Part shown: in pieces, positions 52,338 through 63,102 of the stretch
Layout: each line of letters opens with the position of its first letter
Numbering within the stretch: the first letter of the stretch is position 1
Source: Flavobacterium jejuense
GTDB lineage: Bacteria; Bacteroidota; Bacteroidia; Flavobacteriales; Flavobacteriaceae
Assembly: GCF_006491595.2 (NCBI RefSeq)
Contig: NZ_VEVQ02000001.1
Coordinates: 186,001 to 250,000 of the forward strand
Direction: 5' to 3'
Length of the DNA: 64,000 bases
Position numbers and translations under genes: made by a program
The notes under the pieces: model-generated
Database searches by the model: none
Told to the model about the DNA's origin: nothing
Seen by the model: only the letters and a program-made list of their open reading frames with translations

Positions 52338-53840
52338 ATGGAGACAATACATTATATAACTTCTGATTTACTTTCGATCGACCAAATAGAGAAAATTATT
52401 TTACAAGATTTAAAATTAGAATTATCTGAAGAAGCTAGAGCTAATATTGATAAGTGTAGAAAGTATTTAAATGAAAAATTAAAATCCAATGAGAAGCCTA
52501 TTTATGGAATTAATACAGGATTTGGTTCTTTGTGTAATGTTAAAATTTCGAATGAAAATTTATCTAAATTACAAGAAAATCTTGTAAAATCTCATGCTTG
52601 TGGTACAGGAGAAGAAGTTCCACTAGAGATTGTAAAAATAATGCTATTGTTAAAAATACAATCTTTGAGCTATGGACACTCTGGAGTTCAACTTGAAACG
52701 GTTGAACGTTTGATAGATTTTTACAATAATGATGTATTACCAGTTATTTATAATCAAGGTTCGCTTGGTGCAAGTGGAGATTTAGCTCCATTAGCTCACT
52801 TGTCACTTCCATTAATAGGAGAAGGAGAAGTGTATCAAGATGGATTTAGACAACCTACTTCTAAAGTGCTTGAGAAAATGGATTGGAATCCTATTTCTTT
52901 ACAATCTAAAGAAGGTTTGGCATTGTTAAATGGAACTCAATTTATGAGTGCATATGGAGTCTATATTTTAATTAAATCTACTAAACTTTCTTATTTAGCT
53001 GATGTTATTGGAGCAATTTCATTAGAGGGCTTTGATGGAAGATTGGAGCCATTTACGGATTTGATTCATTTAATTCGTCCTCATAAAGGTCAAGTACAGA
53101 CTGCTGAACATATTAGAGAACTATTAGAAGGTAGCGAAATTATTGAACAAGAGAAGAAACATGTTCAAGATCCTTATTCTTTTAGATGTATTCCGCAAGT
53201 TCATGGAGCTAGTAAAGACACCATAGATTATGTGAAAAGGATCTTTCGTACTGAGATTAATTCGGTTACTGATAATCCTAATATTTTTGTGGGTGAAGAT
53301 ATCATTGTTTCAGGTGGAAATTTTCATGGACAACCTTTAGCTTTAGCCTTAGACTTTCTAGGTATAGCTTTAGCCGAATTTGGAAGTATATCTGAAAGAA
53401 GGACTTATCAATTAATATCTGGTTTAAGAGATTTACCAGCTTTTTTAGTTAGTGATCCAGGTTTAAATTCAGGTTTTATGATTCCACAATATACTGCAGC
53501 AAGTATTGTTAGTCAAAATAAACAATTGGCTACACCTGCTAGTATTGATAGTATCGTTTCTAGTAATGGTCAAGAAGACCATGTGAGTATGGGAGCTAAT
53601 GCAGCAACTAAAACTTTACGAATTATAGATAATTTAGAACGTATTTTAGCAATTGAACTGTTAAATGCTTCGCAGGCAATAGAGTTTAGAAGACCTTTAA
53701 AATCAAGTGAATTTATTGAAATGTTTTTAAAATCATACAGAGAAGAAGTATCTTTTGTTGATGAAGATAGAATTTTGCATTATGATATTGAAAAAACAAT
53801 TTCTTTTTTGCAGAGTTTTCAAATTGAATTAGAGAACTAG
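52338..53840 (+). CDS. hutH: histidine ammonia-lyase
   Basis: 500 residues, MIO-dependent lyase. GSLGASGDLAPLAHLSLPLIG carries the Ala-Ser-Gly triad that forms the MIO group (quoted in part); YGINTGFGSLCNV and LVKSHACGTGEEV, with the His after Ser, favour histidine or tyrosine over phenylalanine. NPNIF and QEDHVSMGANAA are also typical. It turns histidine into urocanate. No other hut genes are adjacent, and tyrosine ammonia-lyase cannot be fully excluded. Monocistronic, ending at a strong terminator. Confidence 0.87.
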   Translation: METIHYITSDLLSIDQIEKIILQDLKLELSEEARANIDKCRKYLNEKLKSNEKPIYGINTGFGSLCNVKISNENLSKLQENLVKSHACGTGEEVPLEIVKIMLLLKIQSLSYGHSGVQLETVERLIDFYNNDVLPVIYNQGSLGASGDLAPLAHLSLPLIGEGEVYQDGFRQPTSKVLEKMDWNPISLQSKEGLALLNGTQFMSAYGVYILIKSTKLSYLADVIGAISLEGFDGRLEPFTDLIHLIRPHKGQVQTAEHIRELLEGSEIIEQEKKHVQDPYSFRCIPQVHGASKDTIDYVKRIFRTEINSVTDNPNIFVGEDIIVSGGNFHGQPLALALDFLGIALAEFGSISERRTYQLISGLRDLPAFLVSDPGLNSGFMIPQYTAASIVSQNKQLATPASIDSIVSSNGQEDHVSMGANAATKTLRIIDNLERILAIELLNASQAIEFRRPLKSSEFIEMFLKSYREEVSFVDEDRILHYDIEKTISFLQSFQIELEN

Positions 53841-53861
53841 TTTATAAATTATAAAAGCTTA

Positions 53862-53902
53862 AAAAGTCTTATTGAGTTTCTTATCAATAAGACTTTCTTT
53901 AT
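53862..53902. terminator. bidirectional terminator
   Basis: Thirteen-base arms AAAGTCTTATTGA / TCAATAAGACTTT between hutH and the convergent DUF1304 gene. Confidence 0.9.
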
Positions 53903-53906
53903 TATA

Positions 53907-54266
53907 TTAAAGGAATAAACTCAAAATTCCAAGAATTGCAGGAATTCCTTGTATAAAAAATATTTTTTTAGACACTGAAAAAGCACCATAGATTCCTGCA
54001 ATAAGTACACAATTTAGGAAAAACAGAGCTATATTTTTTGACCATATGCCATCTGTAATAAAAAGAGACCAAATTAAGCCAGCAGCTAGAAATCCATTAT
54101 ATAACCCTTGGTTTGCTGCCATTACTTTTGTTTTATCAAACATATCTGATGGAATAGTTTTAAATACTTTTCTTCCAACTGTAGTCCAAACAAACATTTC
54201 TAACCAAAAAATGTAAAGGTGAATGAATGCAACTAGCCCGATAATAATTTGCGATAAAATACTCAT
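53907..54266 (-). CDS. DUF1304 membrane protein
   Basis: 119 residues, four membrane helices. The family marks are FWLEMFVWTTVGRKVF after the first helix, NQGLYNGFLAAGLIW in the second and GIYGAFSV in the third to fourth region. Function unknown. It follows the TMEM175-like gene by 20 bases on the same strand and is likely in one transcript. Confidence 0.88.
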   Translation of the reverse strand: MSILSQIIIGLVAFIHLYIFWLEMFVWTTVGRKVFKTIPSDMFDKTKVMAANQGLYNGFLAAGLIWSLFITDGIWSKNIALFFLNCVLIAGIYGAFSVSKKIFFIQGIPAILGILSLFL

Positions 54267-54286
54267 AATTGATTTGTTTTAAATGT

Positions 54287-54859
54287 TTAAGTTAAATTAT
54301 TTTTAATTCTTCTGTCTGGAATAATCCATAATATTGCTACTAATATATATAAAATTGGAGCTATCCATGAAACAAATTGTAATGACAGAATTCCTATAGC
54401 ATAAATTACAATCGAAATTTTACCTTTGAAATCTTTACCTATTGCTTTTAATAGAAGAGATTTATTTCCCTCGGAATCAATTATTCTATTACTTAAAAGC
54501 CAATATGATACAGCAGCCATTAGTAAAATGAAGCCATATAAAGACATAGGATCACAATGAGTTATGTTTTCACCAACCCATGCAGTAGTAAATGGAATTA
54601 AAGACAGCCAAAATAAAAGATTCATATTTGCCCATAAAATGCCACTTGTTAATTTATTAACTGTATGCATCAAATGATGGTGATTGTTCCAATAAATAGC
54701 TAAATAGATAAAACTTAATACATAGCTTAAGAATTTTGGTGCTAGAATTGCCAAATTCTTAAATTCATATCCTTCTGGTACTTTTAATTCAAGTACCATT
54801 ATAGTTATTATAATAGCTAAAACACCATCGCTAAAAGTTTCTAGTCTATTTTTTTTCAT
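54287..54859 (-). CDS. TMEM175/DUF1211-family membrane protein
   Basis: 190 residues with about six membrane helices, one TMEM175 repeat. The first helix starts RLETFSDGVLAIIITIMVLEL (in part), the FSDG motif that lines the pore of TMEM175 potassium channels; WNNHHHLMH in the third helix is also typical. Bacterial members conduct K+ as tetramers. Its start is overlapped by a short membrane ORF upstream. Channel activity is inferred from the family. Confidence 0.87.
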   Translation of the reverse strand: MKKNRLETFSDGVLAIIITIMVLELKVPEGYEFKNLAILAPKFLSYVLSFIYLAIYWNNHHHLMHTVNKLTSGILWANMNLLFWLSLIPFTTAWVGENITHCDPMSLYGFILLMAAVSYWLLSNRIIDSEGNKSLLLKAIGKDFKGKISIVIYAIGILSLQFVSWIAPILYILVAILWIIPDRRIKNNLT

Positions 54860-54965
54860 GTAGTAAAAATTTAATTATTTGAACTATTAAATATAAAAAT
54901 GCTACTATTAGAATTGGAACAACTAGTATATTGAAAATTACGCATAGTAATGGAAAATCAATCAT
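54846..54965 (-). CDS. possible small membrane protein overlapping the TMEM175-like gene
   Basis: A 39-residue ORF from ATG 54965; one hydrophobic helix (CVIFNILVVPILIVAFLYL) and a basic end (HEKK). It stops 14 bases inside the following gene, a layout typical of translational coupling. The same frame is open back to 55037 and encodes another hydrophobic helix (LILIVLLFVLLGAISK), but without ATG or GTG, so a two-helix protein with a rare start (TTG or ATT) is possible. No similarity recognised. Confidence 0.4.
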   Translation of the reverse strand: MIDFPLLCVIFNILVVPILIVAFLYLIVQIIKFLLHEKK

Positions 54966-55088
54966 TTTTGATATGGCACCCAATAGGACAAATAGAAGTA
55001 CAATTAATATTAAATAAAAAGAAAGGGTTTTAATTGCTTAATCATAAATGTATAAGTGAATAAATTTTCCTTTGGTTATATATTAAAA

Positions 55089-56456
55089 TTATTTCCATTT
55101 AAAATTCTTTTCAATGGCTTTAATCATTTCTCCAGCAATGTCTTTGTTAGTTGCGCCCTCAATTCCTTCTAAGCCAGGTGAAGAATTTACCTCTAATAAT
55201 AAAGGACCTTTACTTGACCGTATAATATCTACACCTGCAACTTTTAAATCCATTGCTTTAGCAGCTTTTATTGCAATTTTCTTTTCATCTGGAGTAACTT
55301 TAACAATAGAAGCAGTTCCTCCCATATGAATATTGGCTCTAAATTCTCCTGGTGCAGCTTCTCTTTGCATCGCAGCTACCACTTTACCATCTACCACAAA
55401 TAGACGTAAATCTTTACCATTAGCCTCTTTAATAAATTCTTGCACTAAGATGTTAGCATTTAGACTTTTAAAAGCATTTATTACAGATTCTGCAGCTTTC
55501 TTAGTTTCGGCCAAAACAACACCTTTACCTTGGGTTCCTTCTAAAAGTTTTACTATTAATGGAGAACCACCAACCATTTTGATTAGGTCATCTGTGTCCA
55601 ATGGAGAGTTAGCAAAACCAGTTGTAGGAATATCTACTCCATTGTTCAAAAGAAGTTGTAAAGAGAATAATTTATCTCTAGATTGCGTAATTGCGGCAGC
55701 ATTGTTTAATGCAAATACTTTTAATGCTTCAAACTGACGTGTTAATGCACAGCCATAATAGGTCATACTTGGTCTTATTCTTGGTATAACAGCATCAAAA
55801 TCATTTAAAATTTTACCGCCTCTATAATGAATTTCAGGATTATCTGCATCTAATTTCATATAGCAATATTTCAAATTAAGAAAATGCATTTCATGTCCTC
55901 TCAATTCACCAGCTTCTATTATACGCTTGTTACTATATAGTTCAGGATTACTGGCTAAAAGTCCAATTCGTAAACCTTTCTTTTCTGTAGAATTATCAAA
56001 ATAAAATTCTTTTAATTTTTCATTTGTTGGTTGACCTAATAAATATTTTTTTTCTGGATCAACTAATATTCTTCCAGACATAGCTTCTCTACCTAATAAC
56101 ATTCTAAACCCCATAGAATCTCTATTAGTAAGAGTCAGTTCAACTTCCCACTTTTTACCTCCAATTTCTAAATTTGTTTTTATAACAAATCTTCTTTCTC
56201 TAAAACCACTTGAACTTTTTACAATTCTTTGATCTACTAATTGAGCCTCACAATGAATTATAGTTTTGGCATTATTTTGAATCGGGTTAATATCAAATTT
56301 AACCCAGTCAACACCATCTTTTTGAAATGATTTTAGGTTAGTTGCATGTAGAGCAGAAGTTTTTGCTCCAGAATCTACTCTTGCTTTTATAGTTGGAATT
56401 GCTAAGCTTGGGAATGAACACCATTCTTCACTACCAACGATTACTTTGTCTTGCAT
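55089..56456 (-). CDS. RimB-RimK fusion: retropepsin-like protease plus glutamate ligase
   Basis: 455 residues in two parts. Residues about 1-140 are an ATP-dependent zinc protease/RimB-like retropepsin domain with [12 protein letters not shown] and [14 protein letters not shown]. Residues about 160-455 are a RimK-type ATP-grasp ligase: [52 protein letters not shown] (in part), [28 protein letters not shown] with the metal-binding Glu/Asn. RimK adds glutamates to ribosomal protein S6 and makes poly-glutamate; RimB acts with it. Here both are one chain. The S6 tail was not visible in the window. Confidence 0.88.
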   Translation of the reverse strand: MQDKVIVGSEEWCSFPSLAIPTIKARVDSGAKTSALHATNLKSFQKDGVDWVKFDINPIQNNAKTIIHCEAQLVDQRIVKSSSGFRERRFVIKTNLEIGGKKWEVELTLTNRDSMGFRMLLGREAMSGRILVDPEKKYLLGQPTNEKLKEFYFDNSTEKKGLRIGLLASNPELYSNKRIIEAGELRGHEMHFLNLKYCYMKLDADNPEIHYRGGKILNDFDAVIPRIRPSMTYYGCALTRQFEALKVFALNNAAAITQSRDKLFSLQLLLNNGVDIPTTGFANSPLDTDDLIKMVGGSPLIVKLLEGTQGKGVVLAETKKAAESVINAFKSLNANILVQEFIKEANGKDLRLFVVDGKVVAAMQREAAPGEFRANIHMGGTASIVKVTPDEKKIAIKAAKAMDLKVAGVDIIRSSKGPLLLEVNSSPGLEGIEGATNKDIAGEMIKAIEKNFKWK

Positions 56457-56521
56457 TTTTATTCTTTAATTTTGACTCTAAAGTAGTATTTTATTTTAAA
56501 TTTTATAATCTTTTGTACGAG

Positions 56522-56552
56522 AAAAAAAAACCTACTATTTAGTAGGTTTTTC
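56522..56552 (-). terminator. terminator of clpC, overlapping its stop codon
   Basis: AACCTACTA pairs with TAGTAGGTT with A/T tails. The clpC stop (56535-56537) and last codons (Pro-Thr-Lys) are in the stem. Confidence 0.85.
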
Positions 56553-59081
56553 TGATTTTTTAATCTTTATGGTCAATTCGTTGGAAGATTCATCTAGATC
56601 CATGAAGATTTGGTCACCCTCATGAATTTTAGAAGTTATTATTTCTTCAGCGAGAGCATCCTCAACGTATTTTTGAATAGCCCTCTTTAGCGGTCTTGCA
56701 CCAAACTGTTTATCAAAACCTTTTTCAGCAATGTAGTCTTTCGCTTTTTCAGATAATTTTAAATCATACCCTAGATCTTTTACTCTTAGGTATAATTTAT
56801 CCATTTCTATATCAATAATTAAATCGATATCTACTTTTTCTAATGCATTAAATACAATTACATCATCAATACGATTTAAGAATTCTGGTGCAAAGGCTTT
56901 TTTCAATGCATTTTCAATGATTCCTTTTGAATGATCATCTGCTTGAAGTGTTTTTGCTGTAGTTCCAAAACCAACTCCTTGCCCAAAATCTTTTAATTGA
57001 CGAGCACCTACATTGGATGTCATTATAATTATGGTGTTTCTGAAATCTATTTTACGACCTAAACTATCTGTTAAATGACCATCATCTAGTACTTGAAGCA
57101 TCATATTAAATACATCAGGATGCGCTTTTTCAATTTCATCAAGAAGAATTACACAATATGGTTTTCTTCTCACTTTTTCAGTTAATTGACCACCTTCTTC
57201 ATAACCGACATAACCCGGAGGAGCTCCAACTAGTCTTGATATTGCGAATTTCTCCATGTATTCACTCATGTCAATACGGATTAAGGCATCTTCTGAGTCG
57301 AATAATTCTTTTGCTAAAACTTTAGCAAGTTGTGTTTTACCGACACCAGTTTGACCTAAAAATATGAAAGAACCAATAGGTTTATTAGGATCTTTTAAGC
57401 CTGCTCTATTTCTTTGTATTGCTTTTGCTATTTTTTCAACAGCATCATTTTGACCAATAACTTTTCCTTTTATTAATTCAGGAAGTATTGCTAATTTATT
57501 ACTTTCAGTTTGAGCAATTCTATTTACTGGAATTCCTGTCATCATTGAAACTACATCTGCCACATTGTCTTCAGTAACAGTAACACGATTAGTTTTAGCA
57601 TCTTCTTCCCATTGTTCTTGAGCAATTGCTAATTCTTTTTCAATACGTTTTTCGTCATCCCTTAACTTAGCAGCTTCTTCATATTTTTGCTTTTTGACAA
57701 CTGTGTTTTTTAATTCTCGTACATCTTCTAATTGTTTTTCTAATTCCAAAATTTGTTTTGGAACATCAATATTAATAATATGTACTCTAGATCCAGCTTC
57801 GTCTAAAGCATCAATAGCTTTGTCTGGTAGAAAACGATCTGTCATATATCTATTTGTAAGCTTAACACATGCTTCAATTGCCTCATCAGTATAAGTTACA
57901 TTATGATGATCTTCATATTTACCTTTTATATTATTTAAAATAGTTATTGTTTCATCTACAGAAGTAGGTTCTACAATAACTTTTTGAAAACGTCTTTCTA
58001 AAGCACCGTCTTTTTCAATATACTGACGGTATTCATCAAGAGTTGTTGCACCTACACATTGAATTTCACCTCTTGCTAAAGCTGGTTTAAACATATTTGA
58101 AGCATCAAGTGAACCTGTTGCTCCACCTGCACCAACAATAGTATGAATTTCATCTATGAATAAGATAATGTCATCATTTTTTTCTAACTCATTCATGACA
58201 GCTTTCATCCTTTCTTCAAACTGACCACGGTATTTTGTTCCAGCAACAAGACTTGCTAAGTCTAAAGTAACTACTCTTTTATTAAATAAAATTCTTGAAA
58301 CTTTTTTCTTAACAATACGCAAGGCTAATCCTTCAGCTATTGCCGATTTTCCAACACCAGGTTCACCTATTAATAAAGGATTGTTTTTCTTTCTTCGGCT
58401 TAATATTTGTGAAACTCTTTCAATCTCTTTTTCACGACCAACTACTGGATCTAGTTTTCCTTCTTCAGCCATTTCAGTTAGATCGCGACCAAAATTGTCT
58501 AAAACAGGAGTTTTAGATTTTTTATTGGTTTTATTTCCAGAAGTAGGGTTGTTAAAACCACTATCTCTAGTACCTTCCTCTTGTCCAGAATCTTCATTAA
58601 ACTCTGCTTTAGGTAGGTCTTCTGTATAATCATTTTCGTTTGTTATCATAGCGGTGTATTGATCTTTAATCAATTCGTAATCTAATTTTAATTTATTTAA
58701 TAATTTGGTTGTTGGGTCATTTTCATTACGCAAAATACACAACAACAAATGAGCTGTACTAATAGTTGCACTATTATATAACTTAGCTTCTAAAAAAGTA
58801 GTTTTTAAGGCTCTTTCTGCTTGACGGGTAAGATGAAGGTTCTTTTTATCATTACTTTGAATCGAAACAGTACTAGAAGGACTTAAAACTTCAACTTTTT
58901 TTCTTAGATAATCAAAATCTACTGCAAGATTATTTAAGATAGCCATTGCTTTCCCTTGACCTTCCCTAAGCAAACCCAGTATAAGATGCTCAGTTCCAAT
59001 AAAGTCATGCCCTAATCTCAAGGCTTCTTCTTTGCTGAAAGAAATAACATCTTTAACTCTTGGTGAAAAATTATCGTCCAT
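56535..59081 (-). CDS. clpC: ATP-dependent Clp protease ATP-binding subunit ClpC
   Basis: 848 residues. Clp N domain repeats (1-145: FSKEEALRLGHDFIGTEHLILGLL), a Gly/Asn/Thr-rich linker (about 160-195), AAA-1 (Walker A GEPGVGKSAIAEG; Walker B IILFIDEIHT), a UVR-containing middle domain (EEAAKLRDDEKRIEKEL), and AAA-2 (GQTGVGKTQLAKVL; GYVGYEEGGQLTEKVRR; sensor region). It unfolds proteins for ClpP. Monocistronic, divergent from gyrA. The C-terminus reaches into the terminator stem. Confidence 0.95.
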   Translation of the reverse strand: MDDNFSPRVKDVISFSKEEALRLGHDFIGTEHLILGLLREGQGKAMAILNNLAVDFDYLRKKVEVLSPSSTVSIQSNDKKNLHLTRQAERALKTTFLEAKLYNSATISTAHLLLCILRNENDPTTKLLNKLKLDYELIKDQYTAMITNENDYTEDLPKAEFNEDSGQEEGTRDSGFNNPTSGNKTNKKSKTPVLDNFGRDLTEMAEEGKLDPVVGREKEIERVSQILSRRKKNNPLLIGEPGVGKSAIAEGLALRIVKKKVSRILFNKRVVTLDLASLVAGTKYRGQFEERMKAVMNELEKNDDIILFIDEIHTIVGAGGATGSLDASNMFKPALARGEIQCVGATTLDEYRQYIEKDGALERRFQKVIVEPTSVDETITILNNIKGKYEDHHNVTYTDEAIEACVKLTNRYMTDRFLPDKAIDALDEAGSRVHIINIDVPKQILELEKQLEDVRELKNTVVKKQKYEEAAKLRDDEKRIEKELAIAQEQWEEDAKTNRVTVTEDNVADVVSMMTGIPVNRIAQTESNKLAILPELIKGKVIGQNDAVEKIAKAIQRNRAGLKDPNKPIGSFIFLGQTGVGKTQLAKVLAKELFDSEDALIRIDMSEYMEKFAISRLVGAPPGYVGYEEGGQLTEKVRRKPYCVILLDEIEKAHPDVFNMMLQVLDDGHLTDSLGRKIDFRNTIIIMTSNVGARQLKDFGQGVGFGTTAKTLQADDHSKGIIENALKKAFAPEFLNRIDDVIVFNALEKVDIDLIIDIEMDKLYLRVKDLGYDLKLSEKAKDYIAEKGFDKQFGARPLKRAIQKYVEDALAEEIITSKIHEGDQIFMDLDESSNELTIKIKKSEKPTK

Positions 59082-59333
59082 ATGTGAAAATTGTAATTGT
59101 AAATATACTAAGATATCAGTTAATAAGCAAAAAATATGCCTTTTATAGAATGATTAGCTAAGTGACAAAAAAAATCTGATAAAAAAAAATTCTTGTCAGT
59201 TCTTTTGATATGTTTTTTCAAGAATAGATTGTTAATAAATCGTTTATATTTGTCAATCAAATGAGGGGAAAAAATGAGAAAAAGCTGTATATTGGCACGT
59301 TAAAGAAAAAATATAATTTTAATATAAATACTT
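59082..59333. promoter_or_regulatory. clpC-gyrA divergent control region
   Basis: 252 bases. A perfect -7 element TATATTTG (59245-59252) faces gyrA, leaving an 80-base leader. A partial dyad TGACAA...TTGTCA (59162-59197) lies upstream; no known stress operator was recognised for clpC. Confidence 0.45.
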
Positions 59334-61883
59334 ATGTCTGAAGGAGAAAAATTAATTCCTATTAACATTGAAGATGAAATGAAATCAGCTTACATTGATT
59401 ATTCAATGTCAGTTATTGTATCGAGAGCACTTCCAGATGTTAGAGATGGTTTAAAACCTGTACATCGAAGAGTATTATTTGGTATGCATGAATTAGGAAT
59501 TAGGTCTAATAGTGCTTATAAAAAATCAGCAAGAATTGTTGGAGAAGTTTTAGGTAAGTACCACCCTCATGGAGATACATCTGTATATGACGCTATGGTT
59601 CGTATGGCTCAAGAATGGAGTTTACGATATTTAATGGTTGATGGTCAAGGTAACTTTGGTTCTGTAGATGGTGATAGCCCTGCTGCAATGCGTTACACTG
59701 AGGCAAGAATGCGTAAGATATCTGAAGATATGTTGGCAGATATTGAAAAAGAAACTGTTGATTTTCAATTGAATTTTGATGATTCGTTAGAAGAGCCTAA
59801 AGTTTTACCTACAAAAGTTCCTACATTATTAATTAATGGTGCTTCCGGTATCGCTGTTGGTATGGCTACAAACATGCCTCCTCATAATATTTCTGAAGTC
59901 ATTGATGGTACTTTAGCATATATTGATAATAATGACATCGAAATTGATGAATTGATGCAGTATGTAAAAGCACCTGATTTTCCAACTGGCGGAATTATTT
60001 ATGGTTATGAAGGTGTAAGAGAAGCTTTTAAAACAGGAAGAGGACGTATTGTAATGCGTGCTAAAGCTGGTTTTGAAGAATCTAATAGTAGAGAGGCTAT
60101 TATTGTAACGGAAATTCCTTATCAAGTGAATAAAGCCGATATGATTAAAAAGACGGCAGATTTAGTAAATGATAAGAAAATTGAAGGAATAGCAACTATA
60201 AGAGATGAATCGGATAGAAATGGTATGCGTATTGTTTATGAATTAAAACGCGATGCTGTTCCTAATGTTGTTTTAAATACATTATATAAGTATACTCAAC
60301 TTCAAACTTCATTTAGTGTAAATAATATTGCATTAGTAAATGGTAGACCAGAGATGTTGAATCTTAAAGATTTAATACATTATTTTGTTGAACATAGACA
60401 TGAAGTTGTAGTTCGTAGAGCGCAATATGAATTAAGAAAGGCAGAGGAGAGAGCTCATATATTGGAAGGGTTAATTATTGCTTCAGATAATATTGATGAA
60501 GTTATTGCTTTAATTCGTTCATCTAAAGATGGTGAAGAGGCTAGAAATAAATTAATAGAAAGATTTAAATTATCTGAAATTCAAGCTAAGGCTATTGTAG
60601 AAATGCGTCTACGTCAGCTAACAGGTCTTGAACAAGATAAGTTACGTGCTGAATATGAGGAGATTATGAAGTTGATTAATGGTTTGAAAGAATTATTGGC
60701 AAGTAAAGAATTGCGAATGGAACTTATTAAATCAGAATTAGCAGAAATGAAAGAGAAATATGGAGACGAAAGACGTTCTGTAATAGAGTATGCAGGTGGA
60801 GATGTAAGTATTGAAGATTTAATAGCAGATGAGCAGGTTGTAGTTACTATTTCTCATGCAGGCTATATTAAAAGAACTTCATTGACAGAATATAAAACTC
60901 AAAATAGAGGAGGAGTTGGTCAAAAAAGTGCTGCTACTAGAGATCAAGATTTCTTAGAGCATTTGTTCGTTGCAACAAATCATCAATATTTGATGTATTT
61001 TACACAAAAAGGAAAATGTTACTGGATGCGTGTTTTTGAAATTCCTGAAGGGACAAAAGTGAGTAAAGGAAGAGCTATTCAAAATCTTATAAATATCGAG
61101 CCAGATGATAAAGTTAAAGCTTTTATTTGTACACAAGATTTGAAAGACGAAGAGTATATAAACAGTCATTTTGTCATAATGGCTACTAAAAAAGGTCAGG
61201 TTAAGAAGACACCATTAGAACAATATTCACGCCCTCGTCAGAATGGGATTAATGCTATTACGATTAAGGAGGATGATGAGTTACTAGAAGCAAAATTAAC
61301 GACAGGAAACAGTCAAGTTTTAATAGCGGTTAAGTCTGGTAAATTAGTTCGTTTTGAGGAAAGTAAGACACGTCCTATGGGTAGAACTGCTTCAGGTGTT
61401 AGAGGTATAACTTTAGCTAATGATAAGGATGAAGTAATAGGAATGGTTTCGGTTGAAGGAAAAGACGTAAATGAATCTCAAATTTTAGTTGTTACTGAAA
61501 ATGGTTATGGTAAAAGAACTAAATTAGAAGAAGAAGGAGAAGCTATTTATAGGATTACTAATAGAGGAGGTAAAGGAGTTAAAACATTAAATATTACTGA
61601 AAAAACAGGTGCTTTAGTGTCTATTAATAATGTTACCGATGCAGATGATTTGATGATTATTAATAAATCAGGATTAACAATTAGAATGGAAGTTTCTGAT
61701 TTACGTGTGATGGGTAGAGCTACTCAAGGAGTTCGTTTGATTAATTTAAAAGGGAAAGATTCTATTGCTGCAGTAACTAAGGTATTAAGAGAAGAAGAGT
61801 CTGAAATTGATCTAGAAATGGATGATCCTGAAAATTCTGGTACAGAATTTGATGAAACAAATACTAGTGAAACAAATGAATAA
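59334..61883 (+). CDS. gyrA: DNA gyrase subunit A
   Basis: 849 residues. Catalytic Tyr region RYTEARM, the quinolone-determining region [18 protein letters not shown] with Gly-Asp-Thr-Ser (Ser at the position often changed to Leu/Phe in resistance), and a C-terminal beta-pinwheel with the GyrA box QNRGGVGQK (GyrA rather than ParC). The tail is very acidic ([14 protein letters not shown]). It wraps and passes DNA with GyrB. A hairpin terminator follows directly. Confidence 0.96.
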   Translation: MSEGEKLIPINIEDEMKSAYIDYSMSVIVSRALPDVRDGLKPVHRRVLFGMHELGIRSNSAYKKSARIVGEVLGKYHPHGDTSVYDAMVRMAQEWSLRYLMVDGQGNFGSVDGDSPAAMRYTEARMRKISEDMLADIEKETVDFQLNFDDSLEEPKVLPTKVPTLLINGASGIAVGMATNMPPHNISEVIDGTLAYIDNNDIEIDELMQYVKAPDFPTGGIIYGYEGVREAFKTGRGRIVMRAKAGFEESNSREAIIVTEIPYQVNKADMIKKTADLVNDKKIEGIATIRDESDRNGMRIVYELKRDAVPNVVLNTLYKYTQLQTSFSVNNIALVNGRPEMLNLKDLIHYFVEHRHEVVVRRAQYELRKAEERAHILEGLIIASDNIDEVIALIRSSKDGEEARNKLIERFKLSEIQAKAIVEMRLRQLTGLEQDKLRAEYEEIMKLINGLKELLASKELRMELIKSELAEMKEKYGDERRSVIEYAGGDVSIEDLIADEQVVVTISHAGYIKRTSLTEYKTQNRGGVGQKSAATRDQDFLEHLFVATNHQYLMYFTQKGKCYWMRVFEIPEGTKVSKGRAIQNLINIEPDDKVKAFICTQDLKDEEYINSHFVIMATKKGQVKKTPLEQYSRPRQNGINAITIKEDDELLEAKLTTGNSQVLIAVKSGKLVRFEESKTRPMGRTASGVRGITLANDKDEVIGMVSVEGKDVNESQILVVTENGYGKRTKLEEEGEAIYRITNRGGKGVKTLNITEKTGALVSINNVTDADDLMIINKSGLTIRMEVSDLRVMGRATQGVRLINLKGKDSIAAVTKVLREEESEIDLEMDDPENSGTEFDETNTSETNE

Positions 61884-61888
61884 AAAAT

Positions 61889-61920
61889 ATAAAGCCCAAA
61901 ATTAATTTTGGGCTTTATAT
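61889..61920 (+). terminator. terminator after gyrA
   Basis: AAAGCCCAAAATT pairs with AATTTTGGGCTTT, followed by T-rich sequence. Confidence 0.9.
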
Positions 61921-61952
61921 TGAAGATTAAACTATAAAAAAAGATTAGAAAA

Positions 61953-63059
61953 ATGAAACAATTATTTTTAGGAGTTGTTGCCTTAATTTCAATTACTACT
62001 TTTGGTCAAAAGGATGAGCTGAAAGTATTAAAAAAGATTTACAATAAAGATGTAATTTCTAATGAAGATTTAAATAATTATAAAGAAGCATCGGATAAGC
62101 TAAATGCTATAGCATCATCGGAATCTGATAAGGTGTATGCTAAACTATTTAAAGTGATGTATACTGCTGTTGAATTTGATTCGAAAGGAGCAAATGCAAC
62201 TATGAAAGATAAAGCTAAATTATTTAATCCAGATTTCTTAGCTGAATATGGAGTTACTATTGATAAAACTATTGCTTTTGAGAAAAAATCTGGAAAAAAA
62301 ATATATTCAGATGATTTAATTAGAAAAAAATATGAGTTTAGAGATTTTCTTTACGGAAATGCATCAAGGCTTTTTCAAGAATCAAATTACAGAGAAGCTT
62401 CATTGATGTTTCATAATTTATATGTTTTTGATCCTAAAAACGAAGGAATTGCTCTTAATAACTCTGCAGAATTAGCGGTACAGGCTCAAGACTATCTCTT
62501 AGCTGAAAAATTTTATGAAGATTTAAAGGAAAGTAATTATTTAAAAAACGGAATTAATTACTATGCCACTCCAAAAACAACTGGAAAAGAATCTTTGTAT
62601 CCTAATAAAGAAGATAGAGATAGACAGGTTCAATTAGGTCTTACAGAAAATCCAAGAGAGGAAAAAATGTCATCTAAAAAACCTGAGATTTATAAGATGC
62701 TTGCTTTGATTGCATTACAAAATAAGGATATAGAAAAGACTAAAAAAACGTTGGCAGAAGCTAAAGTTTTGAACCCTAATGATTCTGAATTGATTGATGC
62801 GGAATTTCAATTATATTTTACTCTAGGTTATGATTATTTAAAAGATGATAGTAAGTTAGTAGATGAAATTAATGCAAGTGTAGCTGATAAAGCCAAATAT
62901 GACCAACTAATGGAAAAAAGAAAGAAATTATTTAAGTCATCTTTGCCGTATCTTGAAAAGGCATATCAATTAAAAGCTACAGATGGTAATACCAAAATTT
63001 TATTGCGATCTGCTTATGAAATTCTTGATATGAAGGATAAGGCTGCCACTATTAATTAA
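61953..63059 (+). CDS. exported tetratricopeptide-repeat protein
   Basis: 368 residues, signal peptide ending TTFGQK (mature from about residue 19). Predicted TPR-like helices run from about 120 to 365, e.g. NYREASLMFHNLYVFDPKNEG, AQDYLLAEKFYEDL, KPEIYKMLALIALQNKDIEKTK (in pieces) and SSLPYLEKAYQLKATDGNTK. It is probably a periplasmic scaffold; function unknown. Own promoter after the gyrA terminator. Its 3' side is interrupted by an IS element. Confidence 0.8.
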   Translation: MKQLFLGVVALISITTFGQKDELKVLKKIYNKDVISNEDLNNYKEASDKLNAIASSESDKVYAKLFKVMYTAVEFDSKGANATMKDKAKLFNPDFLAEYGVTIDKTIAFEKKSGKKIYSDDLIRKKYEFRDFLYGNASRLFQESNYREASLMFHNLYVFDPKNEGIALNNSAELAVQAQDYLLAEKFYEDLKESNYLKNGINYYATPKTTGKESLYPNKEDRDRQVQLGLTENPREEKMSSKKPEIYKMLALIALQNKDIEKTKKTLAEAKVLNPNDSELIDAEFQLYFTLGYDYLKDDSKLVDEINASVADKAKYDQLMEKRKKLFKSSLPYLEKAYQLKATDGNTKILLRSAYEILDMKDKAATIN

Positions 63060-63078
63060 TTTTGTAGGTATATCACAC

Positions 63079-63102
63079 AAATAAAAAAATCCCACTTTAG
63101 AC
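63079..63102 (+). terminator. half terminator cut by the IS element
   Basis: AATAAAAAAATCCCACTTTAG looks like the left arm and loop of a hairpin of the common local type, but the right arm is missing where the IS end begins. Confidence 0.4.

Noticed and set aside
59162-59197. TGACAA...TTGTCA dyad as a heat-shock (CIRCE-like) operator of clpC
   Set aside because: It does not match CIRCE and the arms are only six bases in a poly-A background.
59263-59341. 26-codon ORF in the gyrA leader overlapping the gyrA start
   Set aside because: The reading frame is composed of AT-rich filler codons with no leader-peptide bias and no hairpin; probably chance.
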